From Blastomussa wellsi (Eukaryota; Cnidaria; Anthozoa; Scleractinia; Plerogyridae): 64,000 bases of DNA. Position 1 is the first letter of the stretch, and each line of letters begins with the position of its first letter. The stretch is from NCBI GenBank assembly GCA_947652115.1, contig OX393561.1:40193421-40257420 (forward strand). The letters run 5' to 3'. The notes beneath the pieces are model-generated. The model saw only the letters and a program-made list of their open reading frames with translations. It searched no databases and had not been told where the DNA came from. The position numbers were made by a program, and so were the translations under genes. Of the stretch, positions 12,756-25,586 are shown one piece after another.

Positions 12756-13320
12756 TTATGACGTCATTGATTGGCAATATACTACCATATTACGCGTGGC
12801 ATAGTCGTGACATTCCTCAGCGAAAGATGTTTATACATATGCAAATAGCTGAAACTGCTAAAAGTTTGACGTCATCATTATACGTTACAATTTTGACGTT
12901 ATGAACTGGCTATTTTCGTCATTACGAGTGGCACGCTCAAGGCATTCCATAGCAAAACAAGTCCGTAGCGAGGTGGGGGAGAGGGGTGATTGGTGTGCCC
13001 GCACCTCCACCCCCGCAGGCTTCGGATGTCCACTTTTTTGTTGACCAACGATTTAAAAAAGGGAATTGATAAAAAATAGAACACTATAGTATAGTTCTGT
13101 TCGGATTTTGAACTTTATTTCTATTTTTGTTCCTTTTAAATAGTTGCATTGTTCTCTAAAACTGTAAAATGCATCCATAAAGTACTGTCTCTGCGTCAAA
13201 AAAATCAATTTTATATTTCAGTTTGAGTAATATCCACGTAATATCCGGCCTGCAAAAGATGTTTAGGCATGCGTGCAAATGACTGAAAGTGCTGGAAGCT
13301 TGACGTTATCAGAACAACGG
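12756..13320 (+). repeat. Diverged tandem duplication split by an insertion
   Basis: The phrase around 12760-12830 (gacgt, ttggc, tattacgcgtggca, gacattcc) recurs with divergence at 12894-12960. The next phrase, 12828-12880 ('gcaaatagctgaaactgc'), recurs at 13255-13315 ('gcaaatgactgaaagtgc'). This suggests an old tandem unit interrupted by about 300 bp. Confidence 0.4.
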
Positions 13321-13509
13321 GGGTGACATATACAACTGAAATCTCAAGCTTCCCGTAATTTAACTTTATTAGTTCAAATTTCCCAAAAAATTCCCAAGTC
13401 TCCCGGAGTTCAGGCAATATCTTCAGATTCCCAGAAGCAATTTTGTTTTTCTCCCGAAACAGGTCTTCTTAGTGTTCGTGTTGACACATACTGAGCCTGC
13501 TATTTATAG

Positions 13510-14030
13510 CGGAGCTTCAGCGGCCCGAAGGGCCGCAAAGCGGAACCCCATAACCACAGGAGAAGGACAATATGCATAGAAATAGGAGAACCATGCATTC
13601 AAGTTTTCATGGTCGACATGGTCAGTGGCATGGATCGCGGGCGCGTGCGCCAACGACGACGACGAAGTCGCACAAAATGACGGCCATTGGGGTAGCCATG
13701 CCTTGTCAATACCTTGTCAGCCTTATCAGCTTACATCCTTGGTATTGCAAGGACATTCATGTTATGCTGGCCAGTATCACATGACCAGATCGCGGGCTCA
13801 GATTTAGAACTCATCGAGGTAACGTGTTTTTTAGTTGATCGCTGACCATGCATTGGTTTTGTTTCATTGATCGCGGGCTCAGTCCTATTTTTTTCTTCTG
13901 GCAACACTTTTAATTTTTCTTTGGTCATTCTCAGCGGAAATTCTGCAATTGGAGTTGACGTTTTTAATTATTCTTATTTATTTCAGAGAAATTATTAAGA
14001 GCCAGCAAAAATACGGAGCTCCGCTTTAGG
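13510..14030 (+). mobile_element. Dispersed ~0.5 kb repeat, copy A
   Basis: The repeat opens with 'agcggagcttcagcggcccgaagggccgc' (split here as a GC-rich palindromic block) and ends near 'ggagctccgctt'. Its reverse complement is found with divergence at 45140-45665, including 'aggagaaccatgc', 'gatcgcgggc' and 'cagcggaaattctgcaatt'. The inverted ends suggest a DNA-transposon derivative. Confidence 0.55.
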
Positions 14031-16226
14031 CTTGGCTAAATCTATATATTACTGGCTAGTCTATCAAGCTAGATAGGCTTAAGCATTATAACATAGGTAG
14101 AATGCGTGCAAAAAGGGCTGCAATAAATGCTTCATCTTCCCTGTAACCAACGTACAGGGGCGCACGCCCCCGTTACGAGTAATTTTAAAGCCAGATTCGT
14201 AAGAAATTGTGCAAGAATTGTTGCAGCTGGTAAAATTCCTTCCTTAATTAGGAAAGAACGGTATCAAGAAAATCGGCTTATACATCATCGTAATTCATTC
14301 ATCCACTGGGCTTCATCAAAAACCGATTAACTCTAAGCTGGGATTAAAAGCTAACTTTTGCTCTTTCCTCTCAAACTGCCGAGCAGTCAGTCAGACATCA
14401 GGTCCAAGTTGAAAAATGTTGGACTGCAAAAGAATTTGAAAGAAACTACTTATTGAAACGGATACAAACGTCTTTAAGACTCTATTTGTTAATCAATAAT
14501 CAATCAATCATGATCAACCTTGCTTTGAGAAACCGGTCCTTGATGAACAGCAAAATTTTATCCGGTTATTTGACAATTTCCATACAAATTCTTAACATGC
14601 TCAGGCGCTCGTGACATGAGCATGATGTTAGATGCTGTGTGTTATCAAGCAGGCAATTGACAGGGACTGAACAGTTTGGAAGTACTTAGTATCTAAATTC
14701 AAAGTTTAAAATTCAATTAGAAAATCTTCAGTAAGACATTTAGCTACATTTACTTGATCTTTTGACATTGTCTATTTTAGTCGCGCGTGCAATATCCAAT
14801 AGTAGACTTATTATCCAACTCCATTTCTGTACAGCCACTCTTGGACACCGGTTAAGGGATATTGATGGTCCTGTTTTCCCTCTGAATGATCGAGAAAAAC
14901 GGTCATGATTTCAAAAAGACGACAATGAGTGATAATTATCTTATTACACATTTTAATGTGGAAACGCACTGTATGTTTTCAGCCGACTTTTCCGTCTTTG
15001 TGTTTTGACTCTATGATTGACGCAGCCCCCGGGTCACCTGAAAGTGCTGCAAACGCACGTAGAAATGTAGTGCGATGCTAACAACGTTAATATAACTCTT
15101 AATTAAGTACACCATTTCCTCCTGACAAGAATTGGAAAAAATATAATATGATAGCGGATTGAATTGGTCATTGCAGTAAGTCATTTAGGACAGGAAAATT
15201 GATTGGCCAGTGCAACCCTTGTTGAAGAATGATCTCATCATCGTATTGATCTCGATTATCACACTAAAAATACCTCCACTGTGAGATGAAGTTTTAAGCA
15301 GTGTTCTCAATTCTCGGAAATCAATTGTAGCATTTCGAGCATGTAAAACGTTCACTTGGAAGCCAAGGGGGCAAGCAACTTCTGAATACATATGAAGGTA
15401 TACCCTTTCTATTTTTCTTAGATTATTTACTACTGAATGATAATATTTTTTGTCTACCTTTGCAAATTACTTGTCAATTGCAAAGTCAGAGCACAGACAG
15501 AACTACGGTAGCTGAATAAAACTCCCTTTTTTGAAAGAGGATCCGGACCCGATAGCACCTAATGGCAGCGTAACGTTTGAAGTCGCTTGACGCGGAAGTA
15601 AATGGGTATTTTTATAAAAGCTCTTTTAAGATTATGTTTTTGTTGTTTCAATTTTGCGGCTTGCCCTCGCTTTGCAGTACAGCACAGCCAGTCAATAGCG
15701 GCACATGAATTGTAACTGACTTGAACATTGTTAATTGCATTAGATTAGGTGAGCCCCCAAGGAGTACTCGCATTTGTTTCTTGGCGGCTTGAATGACTCT
15801 TGTTAACACGATAATGATGCAGCAACTTTGCACCTTGAGCACGAAAGCTGAAAAGCCACAGTGAATCAGCCATAAAGATCGCTAAGTCGAAAAATAAGTA
15901 AGCGTAGAATCGGTTAACCATTTCGTCCATTCAAATTCTAATGACATGTATCGATAAATCCAGTGGCCGGTTTTGGCGCATGTCAGAAACAAGTTAGCAT
16001 GACGAAATAGAACAATTAACAACAAGTACACGTTTAAATGTTTTCTTGCTGACTCAAACATCAGAAACGGCCAGTAGAATAAATCAAAAACAGAAAAAGT
16101 GGTGAAGACGTAAAACAAGCAAGGCTTACTTCTCAAATATCTTTTTCTTAGAACGCCCTCGAATTTTCTAGTCTTATTACTCACTTCGTCGTGGGATGAC
16201 ATGGTGTCATTTTTAATTGTGGTAAT
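14031..16226. other. Gene-free stretch upstream of the first deiodinase
   Basis: No gene, RNA or clear repeat is seen. Distal regulatory sequence for the first deiodinase gene could lie here but cannot be identified by eye. Confidence 0.4.
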
Positions 16227-16250
16227 TATATACCGGGATCCCAGTATATA
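16227..16250. promoter_or_regulatory. 24-bp near-perfect palindrome upstream of the TATA box
   Basis: The sequence reads the same on both strands apart from one mismatched pair, centred on GGGATCCC. It lies about 65 bases 5' of the TATA box. A dimeric-factor site is possible but is only an inference. Confidence 0.3.
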
Positions 16251-16314
16251 TGCTTAAGTTATTGTTTTAAGTCACTCAACGACAGCGGATCTTCACTTGG
16301 CCTGAGTAGGCGGG

Positions 16315-16322
16315 TATAAAAG
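16315..16322 (+). promoter_or_regulatory. TATA box of the first deiodinase gene
   Basis: TATAAAAG sits 90 bases upstream of the proposed ATG at 16405. No in-frame ATG lies between it and that start, and a transcription start about 25-30 bases downstream (near 16345) would give a short leader. No equivalent box is seen before the second copy. Confidence 0.6.
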
Positions 16323-16404
16323 AGCAACAAACAACATATTTGTTCATTCAGCAGCGGTGGCAGCGATTCGCAGCCAAGCATTGCTGAGATTATTAAATGC
16401 TGAG

Positions 16405-17371
16405 ATGTTTTGGGATATCCAGGTCTTGCAGAGGTTCATGGTCTATTCTACGCTCGTTCTCGTCTTCACTGTGGGATGGATGTTAAAAATCCTCCCATTT
16501 TTCAAGTCTGCCGTCAGCATCGCAATGTGCAAAATGACAGACACTTCCTTGCCAACCGAAATTTACTGGGATTCGCTGTTTACCTGGAAAATGCTTCAGA
16601 ACGTATACAATTGCCTCCTTGCTGACTTGAACAAGAGAGTCAAACTGCATAGCAAAGCTTACAACTCTCCTGTCGTATCGCTTGATGGAAAACGTTGCTA
16701 CAGACTTTTGGACTTTGAAAGGGGCAGCCGACCATTGGTGCTAAATTTCGGTAGCTCAACCTGTCCGGTGTTTATGAAGATGCTGAAAAGGTACCAACAG
16801 TTAGCAAATGAGTTTTTAGAGGTGGCTGATTTTGTTGTGGTGTATATCGAAGAAGCACATCCGGTGGATGGCTGGGCATTCAAGGTGAAAACAAAATGCT
16901 TTCCTTTTCTTCTATGTGCAACTGATTGTGTTTGTGTGTAGATGACGTTTTGAAAATCAGTGCAATTTGAATTATTTGTCGTCCTCCCTTTCACATAGAT
17001 TGTTGTTTGTTGTTGTTCGGTCAAACTTGGAGTTGTGCCACAAACTCGATGAAACTCCAGACATTTTGACAAGAATGACTTTTCCGTTTTTTTCGTAGGG
17101 AATTAGCGATATCCCAAAGCACCGTACACAAAATGAAAGATGTAAAGCCGCTCAGAAAATGGCTGCAACCATGGACCTTTCCAGTTGCACTGTAGCAGTG
17201 GACACCATGCTAAACGCAGCAAATATCGCCTATGGTGCCGTGCCGATACGGTTATACGTCGTCCAAAACGACACAATCGTTTATGAGGGTGGCGCGGGAC
17301 CCATGAAATACCGAATGCAAGATGTCAAGACTTGGTTGCAGCATTACCAAGCAAATTTATTACAGCAATGA
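16405..17371 (+). CDS. DIO-like: Iodothyronine deiodinase-like protein, cysteine form, copy 1 (two exons)
   Basis: Family role: removal of iodine from thyroid-hormone-type iodotyrosine compounds by a membrane-anchored, thioredoxin-fold selenoenzyme. Exons are 16405-16884 and 17099-17371. The donor is AAG|GTGAAA, the acceptor TTTCGTAG|GG, phase 0, with a 214-bp intron, giving 250 residues, a normal length. Residues about 10-34 form one membrane helix. RPLVLNFGSSTCPVF carries the active site at Cys120 (TGT), where known family members mostly have selenocysteine. His152 in the EEAHPVDGW block is the conserved histidine. Exon 2 holds the CTVAVDTM, YGAVPIRLYVVQ and YEGGAGP blocks. The first in-frame ATG after the TATA box is 16405, and it aligns with the start of copy 2. 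The upstream frame lacks ATG. A candidate poly(A) signal, AATAAA, is at 18134-18139. Family membership is clear; substrate and activity without selenium are inferred only. Confidence 0.9.
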
Positions 17372-20300
17372 CATTCACTGCTGCGACAAAACAGAGGAAT
17401 TTCGTCGTTTGTAGAGGAGAAACCACCGACTTTGACTAATTCGTAAGCTGTCCAACGCAAGAACATTATTTAGCTTAGGCGCTTAAAAGAAAAACGGATC
17501 CTCGGTATATAAACAATCTTGGCCTTGCCCTTCCGGCTATAGGCACAAGCTGTGATCGAAATCCTGGATCAAGGGTGGCGAACTTGAAAATGATCGTTCA
17601 TCTTTTTGTAACATACAAATTGAAACTTCAAAAATGTAAGGGAGGCTCGCATACTCAAGCATGTTCAAGTTGATACTCATTGGATTACTTGAACGACCTG
17701 AAAGATTATATCTCCGCATCCCCAAGAAATATTTATTACTGATAACGTGCAATGCCAATATTTGCATCAACACTTTGTAAAGTCTGAAAGAACGGAAGAT
17801 TGGATTAGCATCGTTTGCGTACCATACATCTTTGTAAAAAAAAGAATTAAAATAACATATCTTTTTTGATGCATATCAGCTGGAAAATATCCTACAGCTT
17901 GATCCATAATATCTGTCACTTATATCTTGTACGCATGTACATAGTTTTCATGGTTCTCCGTTTTCTCGTGGTTTTTGACATATTGATATCCTGTCATTGT
18001 CTGAAAAAAAAACCGATTCGCATGATATTTAATTTGTAGATATATGAAGCTTCGGTATATTTTGTTATGTATTAAGATCAACGGACTAGGCGAAAATCTG
18101 ACAATTTTTGTTCACTCTGTGTCAGATTTTCTAAATAAAGGAATATCTGTATGCAATTATGAGGAGGAGTAATTTTTGTGTGGGCGATTCAGTGGTCAGG
18201 CTGGTCAGGGCAACCCTTTGACTAATGCGAAATCTTTGACCAGGAGGAAATGAAGTGGGCGTAGCTCCATCTAATAACCCACGGGTTCGATGAAAACAAG
18301 GAGTACGGCGCGGTAGAAAAAGCGAAGTGTAGAAAATGAGGAGTTTGGAAGATGCGGAGTGTGGAAAGTGCATTTAATACACCCCTCATTCACCACACTC
18401 CGCATTTCCTACACTCCTCATTTTCTACACTCCTCATTTTCTACACTCCTCATTTTTTACACTCCTCATTTTCTACACTCCTCATTTTCCACACTCCTCA
18501 TTTTCTTCACTCCGAATTCCTCGTTTTCCACCCAACCTGACCAACGCATGATATTGTCATCTCAATTAAGCCAACAGGAAGCTTTATGATGGGTTAGTTC
18601 TAACAAAGATTTTGCGATTTTCTGATTAACACATTTTGAGACTGATTCAGGTCCAAGCTATGAGAGAGGACAATATTTGTAAGCTCGAGATCCATCAGGT
18701 TTCGTGGTCAAACAAGGTCATTAACTATTTTTTTTGTACAAAATACTACGGAACTGTTAACGGAAGATGTGTGTTAGACTTGAGATCCACAAATATTCTT
18801 AAAATCTTTGTGATAAAGTAATATAGGCTGTTTCCATTAGTTGCGTATCCTTTGATGCATAACATTTGTTGACCGTTGTTTTGTTGTGGACTAGAAACAA
18901 GACTGTAGACAATAGTATTCCTTCTTGGACATCTCTGAACACACATTTTATTTAATCCCATTTGTAGTATTGGCTTACGAATAAGTTATTGCCTAGGCGA
19001 AAAGATCTACTAGATTTTCACCAAACAATATCTTAGACCAGTATCTACATTCCTGCTGCTTAATCGAGTTTATCGTGCTAAAATAATTATCTGGAATATG
19101 CCTGATCTGTGCACGGGAGGTGGAAAAAAAACATTTGCGATGTCTGCCTTGCCTCTGTGGTCTTATAATTTGTTACAACTTCTCTTATTACAATTCAACT
19201 TCTCTAAGTTTCTCATCTTCTTTTTCAGGGCTGTTATTGGCCGTTCCACAAAAGCGCTGGATTAGACTAAGTTATTTTGAAATCGCGAAAGAAAACTATG
19301 GTAAGATTACAGTGTATCATACCCTATCATCTAATGAAACACCTTTAGATACTGGCTTTCTCCAGTTGTTGTCTAATTACCGAATGAAAACAGTTCGAAG
19401 GAAGAAAGGGCATCTCGTTTATTGATCAGAGTAACGCCCCTTGCGTAGCTCAATACCAATGTAAATATCTTAAAACAAAATTTGCTCAAGTGTTTGGTAT
19501 AGTATTGAAGCGGTCAGTAATCAAAACCAGAGATGCCGTCCAATGACAACTTTGAGCTATTCCCGGGTCTATTAAATATTCTTTTTGCAGCGTGATTAGG
19601 TCACCTTCATTCCAACGAATCAGCATACCAACACACAGATATATTACCGTGTCTAAAGAACGATTTCTTTGTTATATAACTATTGTTTGCCTAACACTAG
19701 GAATTAAGCAATTACTCTATCGGCCGAATGGAGATATACATTCCTTTGCGATGCCAACAAATTATTGCTTTGGAAATTTAGGGCAAAACGAGACTTCAGA
19801 GAGATTGGGGGCAAAAAAGAATTTGGTAAAAAAAGGTGACTGAAAATGACTTAAGCTTTCGTGAGTGAGACGGTGCAACTGGAAGACTGTTTTATTAGGA
19901 GCTTTGTCAGTACTAAGAGTATTACCTTTCCCTATTTATCTGTAATCCTGTAATAAAGCACATCAATTGCATGTCTAGCCGAGTTTCAACGGGACTCCGT
20001 GGCCCGTGCAATGGGGCCACCTTTTACTGAGCTGTCAGTTGGTGTGGAATTGAGTAATCGCTCCGGCTTCGATTCGTTAGCTGGGCGGAGAGTTGATTTT
20101 AGGTCTGGCTCCACCCACGAATGTACCACTGTACTACACTGTCTACAGTGCAACCCAAACCCAACCCTCAGTCCTAGGAAAATGAAAGTTGCATGTTTCA
20201 AGAAATAGGGAGTCAGTAAAATTGCTACTTTTGATTCGAGTTGTCCCGAGGTTTGAGAAATTGGGATTCCGAGTGCATCTTTTATGCATGCCCAGGCCTG

Positions 20301-23300
20301 TTTATATTGTATTCAAGTTTTTAATTTTATTATTTACTATTACAGTAAATGTAAAAAGCGGCTGCGTGTGTGAAATATAACGATGTGAAGGAATTTCTTA
20401 GTGGATCAGAGCAAAGCTGTTTGACAATAACGTTGTATAAGTACTATAATCTCGGGCAAATCACAAGTTTCTTAATCCAACAAAGGTTGCTTTAAGGCCA
20501 GTGTTGGTATGCCAAAGCGAGGAACACGGAATCTTTCGACATTACTGACTAAATCACAAACATCAGCTCAACTCAAATAAGCACCGAGATATAAGGCATA
20601 TATAACATAAGGTTGTAATAACGCGTATACGTAACTGAAATGTTTTACTGAAAGATGTTTTTATTCCTCAGTGGACTAAGTCCATTAACTAACTTTTCTT
20701 TCAGCTTCAAGTTCCTAAAATCTCAAGCTAATTTCGTTGTTTGGTTCACACAAAAGCCGTTTTAAACCACCCTGCCTTAGACCTTCTTTGAAGAAGCAAT
20801 ATTCCGCGACTTAACTTAGTGGCAGTTTAGTGAACTAAAGACAAACGAGGGAGCGCTGATCTTTATTAATGGATAGTTCACTATGTCAATATCTTGATAT
20901 TTATAAATTTTAAAGGACTAAATTTTTCTCTGATGATGAGAGATATCAAATAGCTTGGGAAACTTACGGATTCGTGATCATTATACATGAAACCCTCTAC
21001 AATAATGACTAATCCTCACGTACTAAGCGTGAAAACAACAGTAAGCGTGAAACAAAAGCTGTACAAAAGATGGAAAATAAAGAACGACTGAAGACAAAGT
21101 TCAGCGGACGTGATCCATTAACTGAGATTTTGTGCGCTGAGCAATGCTGTGTACGTGCATGTATGAAGGTTTTAAAGGACCTATGCCACAATATTTCGTC
21201 TTTATTTCTGATGGGCGAGAATTGTTTTTAAAACTGTGAGGGAAACTAAAAAATGAACATTTTCTCATCACCGGAGAAACAGGGGCAGATAGTGGGGGCT
21301 AGGGAAGTCGAAAGTGCGGGGAAGGGCAATCGGCGAAAAAATGTTGGAACGAAATCGAAGAGCCCCTGGTAGAAAGAGTCTCACTAGGCCAGTTTCAAAC
21401 AGCTCTCTGAACGATGCCTCCTGTGATTGGATATAAAACATCCTTTGTATTACTCTGCCCAATCGGTGAACCGTAATTTCCAGTCACATTCTTGTGTTCT
21501 TACACGGCAGTATCAGCCATACTTTCACTTCAACTTACATCTGTACATCAGGGAGCTCAAATACTCGGGAAATTATTTTAAGGATGAATTTTGTTTTTCT
21601 CCCGAAACAGGCCTTCGTAGAGTTGTGACATCCCCCGTGATTTTGGTCCTGCCTGTTTCGTCTTAGTTCTGGACTTAATCTGTTTAGATTTTTTTTCCTG
21701 TTTTCTTATGTGACTCACCCACATATAGCTTCCTTGAATGCGTTAAGATAATTTACATTTTTTTCATTGCCACGGTTTTCATTATGCATTGTTTTCTTGT
21801 TTGGTTGGTGCGAGATGTTTTTGTAAATGTACCAAGAATAAGAAACTCGCCAAATGAACCATTTACTCTCCAACTACTCTACCCACTGGATCAAGTCCTC
21901 ATTCAGTCTTAAACTGCCAACTGAAATATATATCAAAAGGCGATAAGAACTATGGAGTTAATTAATAGCAGCGGGTTAATGGCTTGAACAAATCAACCTG
22001 CCAATAACATTTTTACAAAACACCTAAGGTATAAAGGCCGTGATTTCTAGGGCCTTGCATGGTTTCTTTCTAGCGTAGCGTGTCTTTTCCACTCATTACT
22101 TTTAAAATACAGGGTTGATTCTTTGTTCGAAGATTCCTTCGTACACGAACTACCCACCATTGACGTCATAAGAACCTACACTACCACGAAATCAGGCTAA
22201 CCTATAAACACAGCAACACGAGATGTGGTGTTTTTCAGTCACAATCTGGTTTTAAACCTTTCTAGTGCTTTCTGTAGTTAGGAAATAACTCCTATAGTTG
22301 GTAATATAGCTCGCAAATAAACTTGGGTTGTGCTCCAGACAAGACTTGCTTTCATAACCAATCACGTAATCAAGAAGTTAAAGGGTAAAATAGAAAATTA
22401 CATCATTATTAAATGCTAATTTTCGCCATTGGGCCTACCATGACTCATCTTTGAGCAATGAAGATGAACTACAAATTTACGTACGTACAATGTGCATTTT
22501 AAGTATTGGAAGCCTCTGTTAGGCGAAAACCTCGTTTAAAGATAGTTTTAGAGCTGCGACGTTTGTCCAATGTTTTTGAGCACAATATCTCTAGACAATT
22601 GCAGCTCGATGTAGTACTCTAAAACAAATTCATTCGGTCACGGTTTGCAAGAAAACAGTTCCTTCGTGTTCAGTTTCTCGTTTAAAGAATATTCGTGATA
22701 TCATAAAGATATAAACTCAAGAAAGTTTTTAATGCAGCCTTCTGTCATCTACAATGTTTACATGGCATCACGAACTCTTTATTTGTCACAAAAGACACGT
22801 GTTGGAAAGAAAAAGATCGTTTAACACCATGGCAACAAAGATATGAAAAGCAATGTTGAAAAACAAGTTAAATGGTCGGCTCTAAACGGATATTTTTACC
22901 TGGAAATACGAACTCCAGTAAGTCCTTTTTAAGAAAATATTTTGGATTCTTTGCGCATTTTGATGGCTGTTTTGCAAAACCAGCCAAAAATGTCCCCAAG
23001 GGATAATTTCCCGGATCAGTCAGTCGCTTCACACTTATAATTCCTTTGAAGTATTGTGGACGATGTAAGCTCTTGCATGCTGTGCACACAATCTTTATTT
23101 CCAACACGAACGGTTTTATGCCTCAAAAAATATAAATGGTGACCAGTTTTCCAAACAAGGATCTAATGTCCTGCTTTACTGTGAAGTACTCTTCAAATTC
23201 CGAGACTTAATAGCCGGAAATAGTTTCAACGCACCAGAAAATGCATTGCCTGTTTTCCTTGGCGCGGACTGGATATTAACCTGCTGTAGACAAAAGGCCT

Positions 23301-23700
23301 CTAGATCTATTTGCTTAAAATTCAAGTTTGGCCACGATATTTTGTTCTCAAAATTTAAGCTGTAAAAGAAAGTACACCCTATGACCAGACGACCAAAACA
23401 GGATGTCGACTCAGTACAAATATGGAATTCCGCTGATAACGTTCAAATATGTGTCTCAGGGTTTGCTATTTCCTGTAGAATCCAAAGATTGGCATTACAG
23501 TAATGTAATATTGATTGTTTAAGATAATCAATGAAGCAAGAATGCAACTCAAACGGATTTTAGGAGAATTGAGCAATTTATTGTTTTTGTGCATTCAGTG
23601 GGACGAAATTACATGAATCACGTATCAACATGTTATGTTAAGAAAACGTCGTGAGGGTCGTTAAGGCAGTCATTCCTAACCAGGAGATCGTGGTGTCAAC
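17372..23700. other. Intergenic stretch between the two deiodinase genes
   Basis: About 6.3 kb without a gene I can support. It contains the short tandem repeat at 18326-18525. Open frames such as 19120-19425 and 19999-20208 have no domain, and the latter is open on both strands. A phrase near 21587 ('tttttctcccgaaacagg') also occurs at 13446, a small dispersed repeat. Confidence 0.5.
18326..18525. repeat. Short tandem repeat with inverted flank
   Basis: Copies of a unit close to 'ttctacactcctcatt' run from about 18395 to 18515. The flank at 18326-18345 ('gtgtagaaaatgaggagt') is the inverse of the unit, so the region can fold back. Confidence 0.7.
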
Positions 23701-24807
23701 ATGTTTGTCCAGACCATCCAAGCCGTGCAAATGTTCGCAGTATACACCATCTTACTGCTGTTTTTCTCAGTTGGGGCGTTGTTGAAATCCATCCCTGCTT
23801 TCCGGGATTTAATTATCCGAGCCTTTGATGCCATTACCAAAGTAAAGTTACCGGTTACTTCATACTGGGACTCTTTGTTCACTGATCAGATGTTCCAGAA
23901 TGTGTGGCACAGCGTAGCTTTGGACCTTAACAAGAAGATAAAGCAAGGTTGTGAAGCCCCAAACAGCCCGGTGGTGTCACTGACTGGAAAAGACTGTTTT
24001 CCGTTATTACATTTGGCCAAAGCTGGGCGGCCCCTTGTTTTAAACTTTGGTAGCTTGACCTGCCCAATATTTATGAGGCAATTAAACGAGTTTCAAAAAA
24101 TGGTCAACCAATTCAGTCACATCGCGGATTTTTGTGTAGTTTACATCGAGGAAGCGCATCCTTCAGATGGATGGGCATTAAAAGTAAGTTGGTATTTTTA
24201 TATTTTTTTAAACTGAGATGAAAACAAAAACGCTGTCGCTACATATCAACATAAGCTTCTATTTAAAATCCTGAAGAACAATTTTTCTCATGATTACAGT
24301 AATTGGGATCGGTAAAAAGTCGTCATTCGTATAATACTATAACTGATTAGGTGACTAATAGGGTTTTGGCTCCATCATTTACTCGTCCACGATTGTCAGC
24401 GAGAAGCTTACTCCAGGCATACTCTGGAGTTGTGCCTCAGCATTCCTCCTAGTCTCCCGGTGAAAATATGGCAATACATTTTCAATTTTTTCTTTTAGTT
24501 TTTGTTAAAAAGTGCAATTTACCTCTTTCTATAGGACAACTATGCTATCAGAACACACAGAACGCAAAGCGAAAGATGCCGTGCAGCTCGTGAATTGGCG
24601 CGACAAGTTCCCAGATGCCCAGTGGTAGTAGACACAATGCTTGACACGGCAAACGTGGCTTTTGGTGCTCTTCCCATTCGTTTGCACATCGTTCAGAACA
24701 GAAGGGTTGTTTACGTGGGAGGACCAGGGCCTGTGGGATACAATATGGGAGGAGTGGGAGAGTGGCTGGAAAATTACCACACCTTAAAATCACCACAAGT
24801 CAATTGA
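23701..24807 (+). CDS. DIO-like: Iodothyronine deiodinase-like protein, cysteine form, copy 2 (two exons)
   Basis: A tandem paralogue of the gene at 16405. Exons are 23701-24183 and 24535-24807. The donor is AAA|GTAAGT, the acceptor CTATAG|GA, phase 0, with a 351-bp intron, giving 251 residues. It has the same architecture: membrane helix at about residues 12-32; active-site block RPLVLNFGSLTCPIF with Cys121 (TGC) in the selenocysteine position; conserved His153 in EEAHPSDGW; and C-terminal blocks CPVVVDTM, FGALPIRLHIVQ and GGPGPVGY that match vertebrate deiodinases closely. The intron falls at the same codon (after GWALK / GWAFK), which shows that the copies arose by duplication of a split gene. 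No in-frame TGA exists, so no SECIS element is needed. No TATA box is seen. Both copies keep the fold and the histidine, which argues against decay. Enzymatic activity is not shown by sequence. Confidence 0.92.
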
Positions 24808-25586
24808 ACGCCAGGGATGCACCAATCATGAAGTCATTCCCACAAACACATTTATCAGGCCGACATGGTTTCAATGGGAAAGCCATCACGGAACTTTCTC
24901 CTGTGACGCAACTTCAAGAAGCCAACATCTTTGAAAACCTGAGACGCCATTTTAAAATGAACTTGCTTCTACCAAGTCATTAGAATACTTTCGTGCGTGG
25001 GACGTTTCTCAAACTGGACGCTGTTAGACTTTGAAAACGGCATACGAAACGAGAGATTCAATAGACGACAAATTTCTTGAACTTGACTTGCCCACTTGCT
25101 TAGCTTATCAAATATAGCTAATTTTGTGCGTTTCTTGGTATATAGGAGCGATGGAAATTAATCATGTGTTAGCTATTCCGAAGTAGTTAAATATAATGTA
25201 ACAGTGAAAGCATTAGTAGCAGAGTCGTGTAGAGTGAAGAGATTATAAATGTACATAAATATATATATCTATAACTGACATTTTTCATTAAAACGTATAA
25301 ACATACATTTATTTTTTATTAGTATTGCCATCGTACGGCGGCGATTCAAAAAAGTTTAAAAGCAAAGGCCATGTTGGGCCTTATTGTATAGGTGTAAACG
25401 CTCATTAAAGTCCCTTATATTGGTCGGTAAAAACATCTGAGTCTTACATACCACAAGAAAAACCCTCTTCGCGAACACAAGCGAAAACACTTTGTTGTCA
25501 AGGTGTTATTAGGTGGTGTAAGATACCGACGATCCTTTGTTAGAATTGTTAACCCCCACTCAGGCTGAAGCCTCTCTCAGTCTTGT

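Noticed and set aside
16357..16404. Extended N terminus of deiodinase copy 1 from a GTG
   Set aside because: A nuclear animal gene is expected to start at ATG, and the ATG at 16405 aligns with the start of copy 2.
19120..19425. 101-residue open frame between the deiodinase genes
   Set aside because: No domain, and low-complexity Ser/Phe content; it does not resemble a deiodinase exon.
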